64,000 bases of DNA from Panicum virgatum (taxonomy: Eukaryota > Streptophyta > Magnoliopsida > Poales > Poaceae). The stretch is from NCBI RefSeq assembly GCF_016808335.1, contig NC_053143.1, positions 4,311,398 to 4,375,397 of the forward strand. The letters are read 5' to 3'. Position numbers and translations under genes: made by a program. How positions within the stretch are numbered: the first letter of the stretch is position 1; every line of letters starts with the position of its first letter. The notes under the pieces are model-generated. The model was not told the origin of the DNA. It saw nothing but the letters and a program-made list of their open reading frames with translations, and did no database searches. Shown in pieces: positions 49,049 through 60,510 of this stretch.

Positions 49049-52012
49049 CTAGAAAAGATGGTGCGGCATTGCCGCACCTGAGGGCCCTTTCTCGAATTTT
49101 TTATATAAAATGTTGATAACAAAAGATTATCACGCGTGTTTTTGTTCTCAAATTTTTAATGTTAATATTGAATTGTGAACCCATGTGTTCTTTTTCTTTT
49201 GTTAAGTAATGTTTAGACCTGTTTAGTTTCCAAAAAATTTTCTACGGTACCTGTCGCGAACTAAACACACCATTAGTGCATTTTTTCACGATCATGCCTA
49301 GCCACGTTTTTAATTAAGAGGAAGATGTTTAGTGCATTTCTTGCTGCCGCTCATAGGGGTTTTCCTATTTTATGGCAGCGTGGTTATGTTGAGGGGTAGT
49401 AGTCAAGAATTGGTTGGTGCACTAATTATATATTTTTTATTCATGACAAAAATCCCCCCGCGTCGCTCTCGTTGGCAACAGGGGGGCGCCCCACGCCGCC
49501 GCCCACCACCCCACCTCGGTCTGCCTCGGCGGCGACGGCCCGTGGCCGAGCTGAAGTCAACTCCGTCCGCGCCGACCCCCTCGTCTTCCCCCATCCCTCC
49601 CCCACCTCCTTTCTCCCCCCGCCCCACTTCCGCCGTTCCTCGCCGGATCTGCCGTCGGGTGGGGTGCGCCACCACCGCCGGCTTGGTGCGGTTGCGCCGC
49701 CGCTGCCGGTTCGGGTGGGGGCGCGCTGCACGCCGCCGCCCTTGGGCCCCTGTCCGTCCACCCTCGTGTGGGGGGGGGGGGGCTTGGCCGCGCCTTTGCC
49801 ACCTCCGGTGGCCGGGGCCCATGGCCGCGTCGCCGCCGCCGCCTCAGGTGGTCGGGGGCCCTGGCCACACCGCCCGCCTCGGGTGCCCGGGGGTTCCTGG
49901 CTGCGCCGCCCCCGCATCCGTGGCCGCGGTGCCGCTCGCCTTGGGCGGACCTCGCCTCGGGTGGCCGGGGTCTCGTGGCCGCACTGCCGCCGCATCGTGT
50001 GGCCGCGCTGCCGTCCGCCCTGGGCGGGCCTCTTCTCGCGCCGTCATCGTCGGGGCCGGTGGCCGGCCGCCGGCCTCCGATCCTCGCCGCTCTCGGTGGC
50101 CGTTGGCCGTGGCTGCCGCTACCGGCCTTTGGTGTGGTCGGGGTCCGTGGTCGCGCCGCTGCTTGCTCTGTCGTCCGTCGGCTTTGGGTTGGAAAGGGGC
50201 GGTGGCGAAAGCCTTGGGTCCGCTTGCGGATCGATGACGACGACGCCCTAGGGCGCCGTTTACCTTCTTGAAGGTATCATTCTTCCGCCCTTTTCCTCCC
50301 TCTCCAGCTAGCTTTCCGGGTGAAAACCTAGACCATGTTGGTCGGACGACGACGACGCCTGAGGCGTCGTTTCCTTCCTGGAGGCGTTGTCTTGGAAGCT
50401 TTGCTGGTGGTGGCCATCTGCTCTCCTCGGAGAGTTTCTGCGCCTTCTGTCGCTTCATTTCTTCTGCATCGTTCGGGTCGCGCTTGGTCGTCGGTTTGCT
50501 GGCGGATGCTTTGCCGCCGTTCCGGTCTGGCGGATGCTTTGCCACCGTCGTCGCGATTGGTTGAAGTTTGCTCCGAGCGGATGCTTTGCCGCTGTGGATG
50601 GTTGTTCGGGTGGATGCTTTGCCAACTTTCTTAGGTCTTTGACCTTCGCACCCTGGACGTTGTTGTTTCTGCTTGCAGGTTCGGTAGTAGGGTCCTGGCC
50701 GGTGATGCGGGTTGTCTTCTCCGTGTTGCTTTGCTGCTGTTCATGGTGTTTTGCGTTTCTTTGTTCGTGTGTACGTTTTTTCAGTGTTTCTCTTTTTTTA
50801 GTCCTTCGTGCGTTTGTGTTAGTCAAGCTCTGCTGGGCCGCATCGAGATTGTGTCTGTAACTGCTTTCTTCTTAATGAAAAACGTGCTCAGGCACGGTCG
50901 CAAAAAAAACATTAATTTGAGAAGCTAATTTCTGGTGGTAGTGATGGCTGCGCTAATACTTGCAATGCTTATTGACAGCATAGACATTAGGTGTCTCTTC
51001 TTTCCTTCATCGTTTCTTTCTCTTGGCACTGACGGATAAATCAGTACATCACTCTTTTGTGCTCTTTCATCTCCCACGTAGCAGTCCTCTGTTCTACATA
51101 GAACAGCAACTACCAGTGCCCAAATCGGCCTCCAGGAACTGCAAATCTTGAAGTATGCCATCTCTATGCTACTCCCCCTGATGTTCTACTGCCATCTCTC
51201 CCACTTTCCCCTTCGATTTTGGGCTCTAATAATGTGTTGTATTTCAACATGCTAGCCTAGGCGTGGCGATTAAGGCTGGCTGACAATCTTCTCTGCGTCC
51301 CTAGCCTAGGAAAAGCGTGGAATGGGATGTGTGCGTAGCGCAGCGCCGGCCTGCTTGGAGGTGGAGGTTGACGACCGCGTTGCCTGCTCATGCCTGTAGC
51401 GGGCACCGTCGTCTCTGGTCGCCTCATCCGCGCGCCCTCGCAACTGACGCCGCACGCGGCCGCTGGTCTGTTTGGAGATGGAGGTCGACGGCCGCCTCGC
51501 CCGCGCGTGCTCGCAGTGGACGCCGCCGTCGCTGGTCACCTCACCTGTGCGCCTTTGCAACTGACACCGCAGGCCTTCTCGCCACTCGCGCGGCCTTCTG
51601 CGCGCTGGGGCGCAGTGCGCGGAAGAGGGAGCAGAGGGAGCCAACGCGTAGCTGGGCTGGGTGAACCGGGAGCGGCCGGCGGGAGGGCGGGACGGCGGGC
51701 TCGGGAGGCGTCGGGACGTCGCGGCCAGCCGAAGGACCGAGCGGCATGGCTAAGCTCGAGGAGGGAAGCGAAAGGTGAAGGCCGGCGTGCGGAGCGGCAG
51801 CCGCCAACCGGAGAGCACGACGGTGAGCTCGCGAGGCAGCGGGATGGCGGGTTGATTTCTCTAAGTTTAAGGGGCTTTTTGCAAAACTATTGGAAACGAA
51901 CAATCTGAACCATCCATATAGCCGATCAGACGGCCGGGAAACACACGCTACGTGGCCATGCTCCCAGGCCAAGGAATGGCTCGCGCTGGGACGCCCTTTC
52001 GTGTTTTAGAGA
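49049..52012 (-). mobile_element. Non-autonomous Helitron
   Basis: On the minus strand the element starts TCTCTAAAACACG and ends with a hairpin GGTGCGGCAATGCCGCACC followed by ATCTTTTCTAG, i.e. the CTRR terminus CTAG. It sits exactly between A (49048) and T (52013) without target duplication, as Helitrons do; the empty site is preserved in the left inverted arm. No Rep/helicase is seen in 2964 bp, so it depends on an autonomous partner. Its cargo is GC-rich sequence at 49450-50300 and 51300-51960. Confidence 0.9.
49445..50908 (+). other. GC-rich cargo ending in a hairpin and poly-A, possible retroposon
   Basis: The plus strand runs from very GC-rich sequence with long but unrecognisable frames to CTTCTTAATGAAAAACGTGC, then a CGTGC-TCAG-GCACG hairpin and an A-run (about 50901-50908). 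A 3' hairpin plus poly-A is reminiscent of plant LINE or SINE tails. No target duplication or protein motif was found, so this could also be a captured gene fragment. Confidence 0.35.
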
Positions 52013-53479
52013 TGGTTTACACCATTTGGTGTAAAAACTGAGACCAGTTATAGACTACACACTATGCATGTGAGAACACATGCATATATACACTAAAAAA
52101 ATCTTACAGTTCTAGGGCATAGACAAGGAACTCTTATGCAGTGAAAAAAAAAGCATTTTCTTGATTCCTTAAGGTGCAAATTGTTTGTTGATAATTTGGA
52201 GAAATACAGCCATAGTTTTTTCCTTTTTATCAAGCTATCCTGCCATAGTATATTATAGAAATTGATGTTCTCGATTTATAGTAGGCGGGCGAGGGATGAT
52301 GATACCAACTGGATTTATAGCCATGAGATCAGTGTAGTAATTTGTGCTTACCATCTAATCATCTTCTTCGGCGCGAAGTCACCATCATCTTCGGCAAGGG
52401 TTCAAGGTGGAACGCTCGAGCTTGGGGTAGACCAAGGGTGACACAAATAAGGCGGCAGTAGCAAAGATAACAAGACAAGTTGTGTCAGAGATGAGTTAAA
52501 GAGGTGGTTGTGTACTACTACCACCACCGGTTCTACGATTGAAGCGGTGAAGACGGAGCAAGGGGCGAGGCTTCTCTCGTCGTAGATGGGTTAGAACAAA
52601 GGCTTCTATTTGGCGACGGGGAAGATCTATGGACTATGGTGGGCGAGTTGGCAAAGCAGCTGTGGTGGGGAAAGGGAGGCCAGGAGGGTGAAGATCTATG
52701 CTAGAGGTAGGGAACGCGGGTCACGCTTATATCGAAAAGAGAGGCTAGTGGATTTGGTTCTTTACATTTCCAACCAACAGTTAAAACGGTTTTGTGTTTA
52801 TTATGAAGATTTTATGAGAGTTTCATGCATAATAAGTAGGATGTCATGTCACCATTTTAGATGATGTGGCACTGATTTGATGAGGAGAGAGATAAAATGA
52901 GTTTTATCTAGATGAAACCATGTATGCACAGTTACCAACACTTGATGAATCTTAGAATTAAATAGGATGAGAGCCTATGAAATAGCAAATATTAAACAAT
53001 ACATTATGGGGGTGAGTTTCATCCATGGTTTCATTTGTGTTTTGGTGATGTGACACTCTTGAAAACAACAAAATGAAACCACCCATTGGGATTAGCCTAA
53101 TTCATCATTGGCATTAGTATTGGGTCAACATGTCAGTCACATCGACAGCCGACGGATGAAGAATTTGTCGGCCGATATGGGTCTAGCTAGCCTTTACTCT
53201 CCATCATCAGAAACACATTAGTCTCCATCATCGTCCATTTAATGTGGTTCATTCGGACAAGAGCGTACGGTACGATGTGCTATGCAAGTAGGGGTGCCTA
53301 TGGGGTGTATGGGCACGGATTGTTAGGGGCATGGGTTAGTGGAAAATCACCAAAGTCAGACAGCCTCACACATGTGCATCCTCCAGACCGAAGCAAGTTC
53401 ACGCACAGTGCACGGCACGTTACCTAGCACATCGCATTCTTGGTATTGTTCGGAAGGACAGCGACACATCCGTTCCTCC

Positions 53480-54654
53480 GCTTATGGAGTCAATTTTCAG
53501 CATGTGTTCTTACCGGGTGAAGTACTCGAAAGCTTGGCGTGCAAAACAGTATGCTATAGCTCTTTGCTGGGGAGATTGGCTAGAGTCATATGCAAGCGTG
53601 CCCAGAGTCTTGATGGGCATGTCCCTATACAATCCAGGGATTACATGGTTCATACACACGGGAAACATAATGCTTCCTCACAATGGAGTGTACAAACATG
53701 TTTTACAAAGGGTGTTCTGGTGCTTTCCCCAGTGTGCTGAATCATTCCAGCATTGTCGACTTGTGATCCTCGTGGATGCCACATTCTTGACGTGTAAATA
53801 CAAGGGGACACTAATGATGGCAGTTGCCATGAATCCAGAGAGGCAACTAGTTCTGTTAGCATTTGCTTTGACCGAATGAGAAAACAACGATAGCTGGTCC
53901 TGGTACATGAAGCTGGTGAGGCAGTATGTCTTGGGTCCCTCCAGACAAGTTTGTATGATTTCTGACCGGCACCATGGCCTCTTAAACTGTGTTAAAGAGC
54001 ACATGGATGGATTTTCCCCTCTTGTGCATAGGTGGTGCATGCGACATTTTGCAGCAAACATGTGGAGGCGTCAGAAAAAGAAGGAACTAATTAGGAAACT
54101 AAAGTTATTGTGTTCAATGCGCACGGAGAAAGCTTTTGAAGAAAAACTTGCTGATTTAGAAAAGGAAATGAATGACACGGCCATGGAGTGGCTGAAAGGT
54201 GAGATGGTGGACAAGGATAAATGGGCTCTTGCTTATGATGAATGGGGGAAGCAGTACGGTATCATGACCTGTTGCAGGCATTGTAGAGTACTCCTTCGAG
54301 AAGTTGAACGAGTACTTCGTCGATAGATGGGGTAAAGGCAGGAGTTTGTTGGATAAGGGTGGACAATGGGGACTAATAGCGGAGGAACACCTGAAGGATG
54401 CTGAGGATAGATCGGTGAACTAACTTGCAGCGCCTTACGACCCTGAAAGAATGATTTATAGTGTTAGAGGTGCAGGTGGTACAAATATAGGAGGAGAGAG
54501 TCATGGAGGACGCCATTACAAAGTGGACCTCAGATCTGGCGAGTGCACTTGCATGACACCACAGCTGTTACACCTTCCATGCTCGCACCTAATAACGACA
54601 TGTAGAGCTCGAGGACTTTGTTTCAAAAGTCCCATGAACCCTTTGAGTATTTAG
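53480..54654 (+). pseudogene. Mutator-like (MULE) transposase remnant
   Basis: MULE transposases are nuclear DDE enzymes with a C-terminal SWIM zinc finger. Readable in order: YKHVLQRVFWCFPQCAESFQ, LVDATFLTCKYKGTLMMAVA (first Asp; residues LVILVDATFL), LVLLAFALTE then stop TGA at 53877 and ENNDSWSWYMKLV, VCMISDRHHGLLNCVKEHMD (second Asp), HRWCMRHFAANMWRR, ELIRKLKLLCSMRTEKAFEE. Near 54268 the frame shifts and continues GIVEYSFEKLNEYFVDRWGK, a stop, then KVDLRSGECTCMTPQLLHLP and CSHLITTCRA (SWIM: CxC...CxH). One or two stops plus a frameshift disable it. The N-terminal part upstream of 53480 is not recognisable, and terminal inverted repeats were not found. Confidence 0.85.
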
Positions 54655-54799
54655 CTTCCGTATCAACAGTAAAACCTTTCTTTGCTCTTTCCTCCCTTAA
54701 CCTCTGCCTCTCCATCTCCTCCTCCTCCTCCTTCTTCTCATAATTTGCCAAAAGCTCCCTATCTGTGAGGGGCCGTGGGTACTTGCTTCGGTTCCTCCT

Positions 54800-55946
54800 T
54801 CAATAAACAATGCAATCCTCAAGAGTTGCCTTTTCTGCTGCCTTCTTTCCATACTCACGCCATAGGTCTTTGAGTACAGGCCCTGACAGAAATGACTCAA
54901 GGGGCAAAGTAACTTGGTAATCCTTCCTTATCTTCAGTTTTCTATTTATAGTGTCTCTAGATTTCCAAGGCTCTTTTGTTCTGCCCAATTGTAACATTAG
55001 CTCATACCGGCCTTGGAACCACTCACAATCACATGTCCTTCCCTCCTGAAAAATTATTAAAAACCAAACATTCAGAAATGTTAATATACCAAGTACTAGC
55101 ACAATGACAGAATCATAAAGAGTTTCAACTTTGTGGTTAATATACGAACCCAATACTCTCCGTAGCTATTGCCACAGTAATATCCGTAGCCAAGCTCAGA
55201 AGGAACTACGCCTTTTGTGGGCAGAATACCACACTTGCATCGAAGACTAGGAGTAGTTGTACATGGCCATGGCTTCTTCCCACTCTCAAATTCTCGCACT
55301 TCCTCTTCTGTCGGCCAATGAGATCTATGACCCTAAATATACTCATTGAATTCACATGCCGGCCATCCATCCTGCATGACACATAACATTAGCCACATAA
55401 TTACAGCAAAATTAAAGAATCAATTCTACGTTACATGACACTTACTCTAGTCTTTAGCGAGCATCTAAAAAAGGGAGTGAACTTTGGAGGGACACCAATA
55501 TTAAGCCTTTGAAGTTTGGCACGAACACCGCAGTGACATTTGGGAGGATTGTTCACACGATATATAGCAGCTTCTTGCTTCTCTTCCTCTGTCATAGGTG
55601 GTGGATTTGGTGGGGGAGGGACCCATCGTCTAAACTCATTGTACTCCCACGACTCTGACTGATAATAAGGGAACAGCCGAATTCTACGATCGAACTTATC
55701 CGGACCATCGATCCATTGAAAGAAAAAACAGTGGCAAGGATTCAATGAATCATTCCACTTGCATATGTAGAATGCTCTACCGGCCGTCTTGGGATGCCTC
55801 GATTGCTTCACTACTGCCACCTGATTGCCCGGTTCACATCGACAGAATGGAACTGGAAGGGCAGGAGGGACTGGGGCATCCTCATCACTCTCGGATGGGT
55901 ACTGTCCACCACCAAGCAGCTTGTACCGGGCATTGCTCATTGCCAT
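54800..55946 (-). pseudogene. GRF-type zinc-finger protein gene, interrupted
   Basis: Three exon-like blocks: 55946-55446 (MAMSNARYKLLGGGQYPSES, CRCEPG..., a CxC...C...C finger ending FYICKWNDSLNPCHCFFFQW, PPMTEEEKQEAAIYRVNNPP, CHCGVRAKLQRLN), 55371-55150 (DGWPACEFNEYI stop GHRSHWPTEEEVREFESGKK, LRCKCGILPTKGVVPSELGY, YYCGNSYGEYW) and 55045-54800 (EGRTCDCEWFQGRYELMLQL to KATLEDCIVY stop). The splice sites are plausible. The TAG in the middle block (probably from CAG) disables it. The Cys-rich, FFxW-containing motif is that of GRF-like zinc fingers common in plant repetitive gene families. It lies convergent with the MULE transposase and may belong to the same element; function unknown. Confidence 0.65.
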
Positions 55947-56499
55947 GTGTACTGTAGATAAATAAATTTCATTGCCATGTGAATGAAACAAAATACTTAT
56001 GGAAACAAAAACAAAATACTTATGGAATAAAATTATGGAATATGTAGATTCGTAAAACTATGGAATAAAATTACATGTAACTCATATTAACATCCCCACT
56101 ACTCAATTCTAGAAATCATATTAATCGATACATGCACGTACTACCTCACGTCCAAATCAAGAGCAGAGTATCATCTATGTATCATCTAAAGCCCTAATCA
56201 TGAGAAAATTATCAACAACACCACCATTTCTCATATAAAAACCTAACCCTAATAAAAAAACCACCAATAACTACTAATGCACACGGTTAAACGATGAGAT
56301 ATTAGGGGCAATACCTTCGGACAAGGATGTGGAACAATTCCCCCCACTTTTCCCCTCAAAAAATCCGAATTTGGGAGGACCTTGGGGGGGGGGCAGCGGC
56401 CGGCGGCATCGCCTTTCCTTCAGCTCTGGTCGGGGAGGAGTGAGGGAAAGAAAAGGAGGGTGGGGGAGAAGAGGCCGGCGCGGGCCCTGGACATTGTCC

Positions 56500-56690
56500 T
56501 TGTCGCGCCAGCCCGCATGGCGCGACAGACTTGTCGCGCCAGTGCATGTGGCGCGACAGGGAGGGCCACGTCATTGCCGTCGCGGCGCAGCGCTGGCTCG
56601 GGCCGCCAGCGTGGCCACACTGTCGCGCCACATGCACTGGCACGATAGAGGCTATCTGTCGCGCCATGTGGGCTGGCACGACCAAACAGG
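56500..56690. repeat. Cluster of TGTCGCGCC / GGCGCGACA palindromic repeats
   Basis: About seven copies of TGTCGCGCCA or its complement, paired into hairpins around spacers such as GTGCATG. The layout resembles subterminal repeats of a DNA transposon. It could mark an end of the decayed MULE region, but no terminus was recognised. Confidence 0.65.
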
Positions 56691-57395
56691 ATACGCCCTG
56701 CAAATAAAAACCAATACGGGTTAAACTTAGAATATTATTAAAAAAAGGTTAAAAATAAAAAAAAAATTCTACTCCTGCCTGCTTTGTCCCCTTGCGCCGA
56801 GCCTGCCACAGAAGAGGAGAGAGACGGAGGAGGCGGATCTGGCTGGAGGGGATGTGGCACGGCGAGCAAATCCGGCCGGCAGGAAGGCGGCGCGCCGAGA
56901 GCAGGCGGGCGGAGCTCCCAGTGGACGGTGCGCCGTGGTGGTGGTGCCTCTGGCGAGACCAGACCCTGAGGCCGCGGTCCCCGGCGCCAAGATGCCGCCG
57001 CCGTCGCCGGCTGTGGGGCGCCCACGCAGGCCGCTCCGCCGCACCCGATCGCATCTCCATCTTGATCTGCTGGAGTCTTCAGCGCTTTGATCTCGCGCAG
57101 CCTACTGGTTCGTGCAGATCCCCCAGCCGCCGGCACCCATCAGCGACTATGGTTGGCCGTCAGCTACTCAGCTAAGTTTGGGACTCATTTGCCTGGATAG
57201 CAGGGCTTATCGGGCTGAAAAATACAGCGCCAGATACAAGGCCTGCTCACTCGTGGTCGTGGCCTAAACACAGTAAAAGAATAGAGATAGAAATACGTAT
57301 CATCTGACTCACTGATAAAAAATTCAATCTATCTAACCTCATTTCCCTTACTAATTTAATTAGCCGACGGACCCTAAATATGTCTATACTTACAA
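56691..57395. other. Intergenic sequence before the Harbinger element, no gene seen
   Basis: A GC-rich block at 56780-57140 with open frames on both strands but no recognisable protein, then ordinary AT-rich sequence up to the ATT target site (57396-57398). Confidence 0.5.
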
Positions 57396-57765
57396 TATTG
57401 GCCCTGTTTGTTTCCGCTTTTCTGGACTTCGCTTTTCTGAGAATCAGGATTCTGAGATAAGCCAGCTGTCTGGAGAATCGGCTGTCTGAATAAGCTGGGT
57501 GTTTGACAATCCTGATTATTTTGAGCCGTTCTCTGAGCTGAGTGGTATAAAGTCTGAAATACCCTTGAGTCTGATGATATCTCATTTGTTTGCTAAATAC
57601 GAGTAGAATTCAATAATTCTTATAATTTTTTACAATCTTGACTACATAATTATATAACTATTAGGTCAAATAGATTAATATCACAATTAGCCCAAGAGAT
57701 GTACCAACACTAATTTCTAAACATTGAGTACATAAATGATGGATACAACTAATTTATAAACTAAA

Positions 57766-58690
57766 TCACAAAACCATAGCTGTAGCGATCGCATCACGAA
57801 ATGCATTCATATCGACATCATCTCCAGTACCACCATCGTCATCATAAGTGGGATGAGGACTATCATCTTCAACGTCTTCTTCGAAATGCGAATCTTCTAA
57901 GTCACATTCCCTAATGAAATTGTGAAGGGCCATACAAGCAACTATAATCTTGGACTGCTTGTTAACTGGATAACTGGGCAAGTTCTTGAGAATGCGCCAC
58001 TTCATCTTTAGAACTCCAAATAACCGCTCAATCACATTTCTAAGGGATGAATGTGCATGATTAAACACCTCTTTCAATCCCACTGGTTGGTGACCATGAC
58101 GCCATTCGGAAACATGATACCTTTGTCCCTTGTAGGGTGCAAGAAATCCTTTTCTATTAGGGTATCCAGAGTCAACAAGATAATACTTTCCTGTATATCA
58201 AATTTATGTCATGTTACGTAGCAATGAGGAATTATTGATCGAAAAATAAATTGCCCGCAACTTGTTCTTACCATGAGGAGGATGCGGAAACTGGTCCTTG
58301 TATGTGACTAGCGTATCCAATAGTACACGAGTGTCATGAACAGAACCAGGCCAACCGGTGACAACAAATATGAACCGCATATCAAAGTCACATACCGCCA
58401 TCACATTTTGTGAGGCATACTTATGGCGACCAATGTATTTGGGTTGCTCACTTAATGACACAGTTACCGGTATATGAGTACCATCTATTGCACCTATGTA
58501 ATCTTCAAAATGCGGCCAGAACCTTGCTTCTTGCAGTCTAGGATGGATTGTACCAAAATGTGGATCTTTTGGCCTCACAATATCAAAAGCTAATCTCATA
58601 ATGGAATCGAGAACTGGTGCAAATTTTCTACTAATAGTTTCTAATGATCGACGAAACTTGTTCCTGCATTGCCTAAAAGATTGAGGTGCA
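57766..58690 (-). pseudogene. PIF/Harbinger transposase (DDE_Tnp_4), N-terminally truncated
   Basis: Catalyses cut-and-paste transposition together with the Myb-like partner. Exon-like block 1 ends at 58272: CRNKFRRSLETISRKFAPVL, LAFDIVRPKDPHFGTIHPRL, YIGAIDGTHIPVTVS (first Asp), VVTGWPGSVHDTRVL. Block 2, 58190-57766: GKYYLVDSGYPNRKGFLAPY (second Asp), LRNVIERLFGVLKMKWRILK (Glu), ending in an acidic tail and AMVL stop. The splice junction CATG|GTAAGA...ACAG|GAAAG keeps the phase. All three catalytic acids are present. The usual N-terminal helix-turn-helix part before RRSLETISRK is missing or unreadable, because the frame is closed upstream at about 58700 next to the end of the partner gene. 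An internal deletion is the likely cause. Confidence 0.85.
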
Positions 58691-58701
58691 CCACAAGCCC
58701 A

Positions 58702-59523
58702 TTAAAACATTCCTGCATAGAAGTGTTCATCACTCCCTTCCTCAGCCCCATCATTAATGACTTGCTCCAACATACTTCCAATCTCATCTCTAACAAGATC
58801 AACAACTTGTGAAGTAGCAGACTGTTTACTACTCTGAGCTTTAATCTCATATGCTTCAACCAAACGCTTCATGCATTGGTCTCTGAAAGTCTTCTTCTTC
58901 TTTCCCTTAGGTGAGTGATGTGCAGCCCTTTTTTCTGCTCTCCTCTCTGTACTAGTTCCAATCCCACCTATCTCTCTATCATCATTACCAGCAACATCAT
59001 TACCGGCAACATCACCCTCCCCAATTTCATCATCATTGCCATGCCCAGTTGGAACATAAGAGGTCTCATTTGTAACTATAACAGCTTCAAACATTATTCT
59101 CATTTGGTCCTCATGCTCCAATGGTAAAAATCTGAAATTAGAAGTACATCCTGGCATGGCCTACAAAATATATTAATGCATTCATTAGACAATTTGCTCA
59201 CATTTTCTTGTTCCTTCCACCAATCATCATCAGCAACAATACAACCAGTATTGGGATCCCTTCCCAATCCGGTGGCTCTCAAGTTTAAGGTCTTCCATTG
59301 TGTATACTTTTTTTTTCAGTACATCCCATCGGTTCTTCATTTGCCCTTCAGTGTATGGCCTTTTGGTTCGTTCATAAAATTTCCGAACTAGATTTGCATA
59401 TCCCACATTGTTCAAACATTGTTGAGGGCGATTGTGGGCAAGAACTTCTTCGCAGCAGATATCATTGAAAACTTTGGCAGCAAAGGAATCCCATTTTGCT
59501 ACAACCTTTCCTGATTTTTTCAT
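58702..59523 (-). pseudogene. Harbinger ORF1: Myb/SANT-like DNA-binding protein, frameshifted
   Basis: The partner protein of PIF/Harbinger transposase binds element ends and imports the transposase. Block 1, 59523-59202: [49 protein letters not shown], then a one-base insertion near 59283 after which the other frame reads [20 protein letters not shown] and WKEQEN. Block 2, 59160-58702: AMPGCTSNFRFLPLEHEDQM, an acidic linker (GNDDEIGEGDVAGNDVAGND) and basic KGKKKKTFRDQCMKRLVEAY, ending MF stop. The intron borders are GTGAGC...GTAG. Without the frameshift it would be a typical ORF1. Confidence 0.8.
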
Positions 59524-60400
59524 CTAAACATACAAGGTCTATTATTCCAAAAAAAAATGTACAACCAACTACTGTCCAATCCACATGCTGGTTAGAAAGT
59601 AAACTAAGGCCTTGTTTAGTTTCCAAAAAATATTGCTAAATAACTGCATGGCTGCCTAATCAAAATTCCAAGTAACAATTCATGTTCCTGAAGATCTACC
59701 CATATTGCAGAAAATAACTGGAATCCCATACAAATCTTTGCATCTCATGCTACTCCAGAGGTCATAATCCCATACAAATCTTTGCATCCCATTTTGAGTA
59801 GATTTTTGAAGAAAAATGGGCCATGTAGCAAGTGTACTGCCTACTAATTCCTATGCACATACCAACTATTGTGCATCAATCGATCCATGTAAAGTACACT
59901 TTCATCCACTTAACAACATTGTGGAGTGTAAAGGTGCACTGGCAGTGCTGGTCGAATCACAGGAAAAAATGAGAGGCGGGCGCACCTGACTCAGGGAAGA
60001 TGGGGGCACGATTCCGGGCGGCGGCGACACAGATCAAGGAGGCAGCAAGTCGACGAGCAGTCCGTAGATCAGGGAGGTGGCGCCGTCGTAGATCAGGGAG
60101 GCGTCGGGCGCGGATCAAGTGCGCCGTGCGGATCCGGGCTCTGGTCCTCGCGTGGAGCCGCACCGGAGACGAGACGGCGGCAGGCGGCGTAGGAGGAGGG
60201 CCGGCGGCGGCAGAGGAGGGCGGCGCAAAAGGGGGCCGGCCCTTCTAGCCGGATCTAGCCGCCACCGGCACTTGGGAAGAGGGCCGGCGCGGTTCCTGGG
60301 CGGCAGAGGGCCGGCCTTGTTCCTGGGCAGCGGCGCACTACAGGGTAGGGGTGAGGCACGCCGGAGCCCGAGCAGAGGCGGCGCAGGGAGAGGGGCGGCG

Positions 60401-60510
60401 GGGAAGGGGCGCAGGGGAATGGCGTCGGGAGAGAGGGCGGTTGGGGGAAGGGGCGCAGGGGAATGGCATCGGGAGAGAGGGCAGTTGGGGGAAGGGGCGC
60501 AGGGGAATCG
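60401..60510. repeat. 44-bp tandem repeat, about 2.5 copies
   Basis: Units starting GGGAAGGGGCGCAGGGGAAT at 60401, 60445 and 60489, nearly identical. They lie about 180 bp inside the right end of the Harbinger element, possibly subterminal binding sites. Confidence 0.85.

Larger units (their letters stand above)
48411..53222 (-). repeat. Right arm of the large inverted repeat, split by a Helitron
   Basis: Reverse complement of 25904-27724. The homology is 48411-49048 and 52013-53222 (together about 1.85 kb); the 2964 bp between are a Helitron. Inner edge CCTGCCC at 48411; outer edge ACATTAGT at 53222. The left arm shows the uninterrupted junction GTCCTATATGGTTTACACC (as reverse complement, near 27070-27090). 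Confidence 0.9.

Noticed and set aside
49332..50271. Long Pro/Arg/Ala frames in the Helitron cargo
   Set aside because: Open in several frames on both strands at once and without motifs, so not called as genes.
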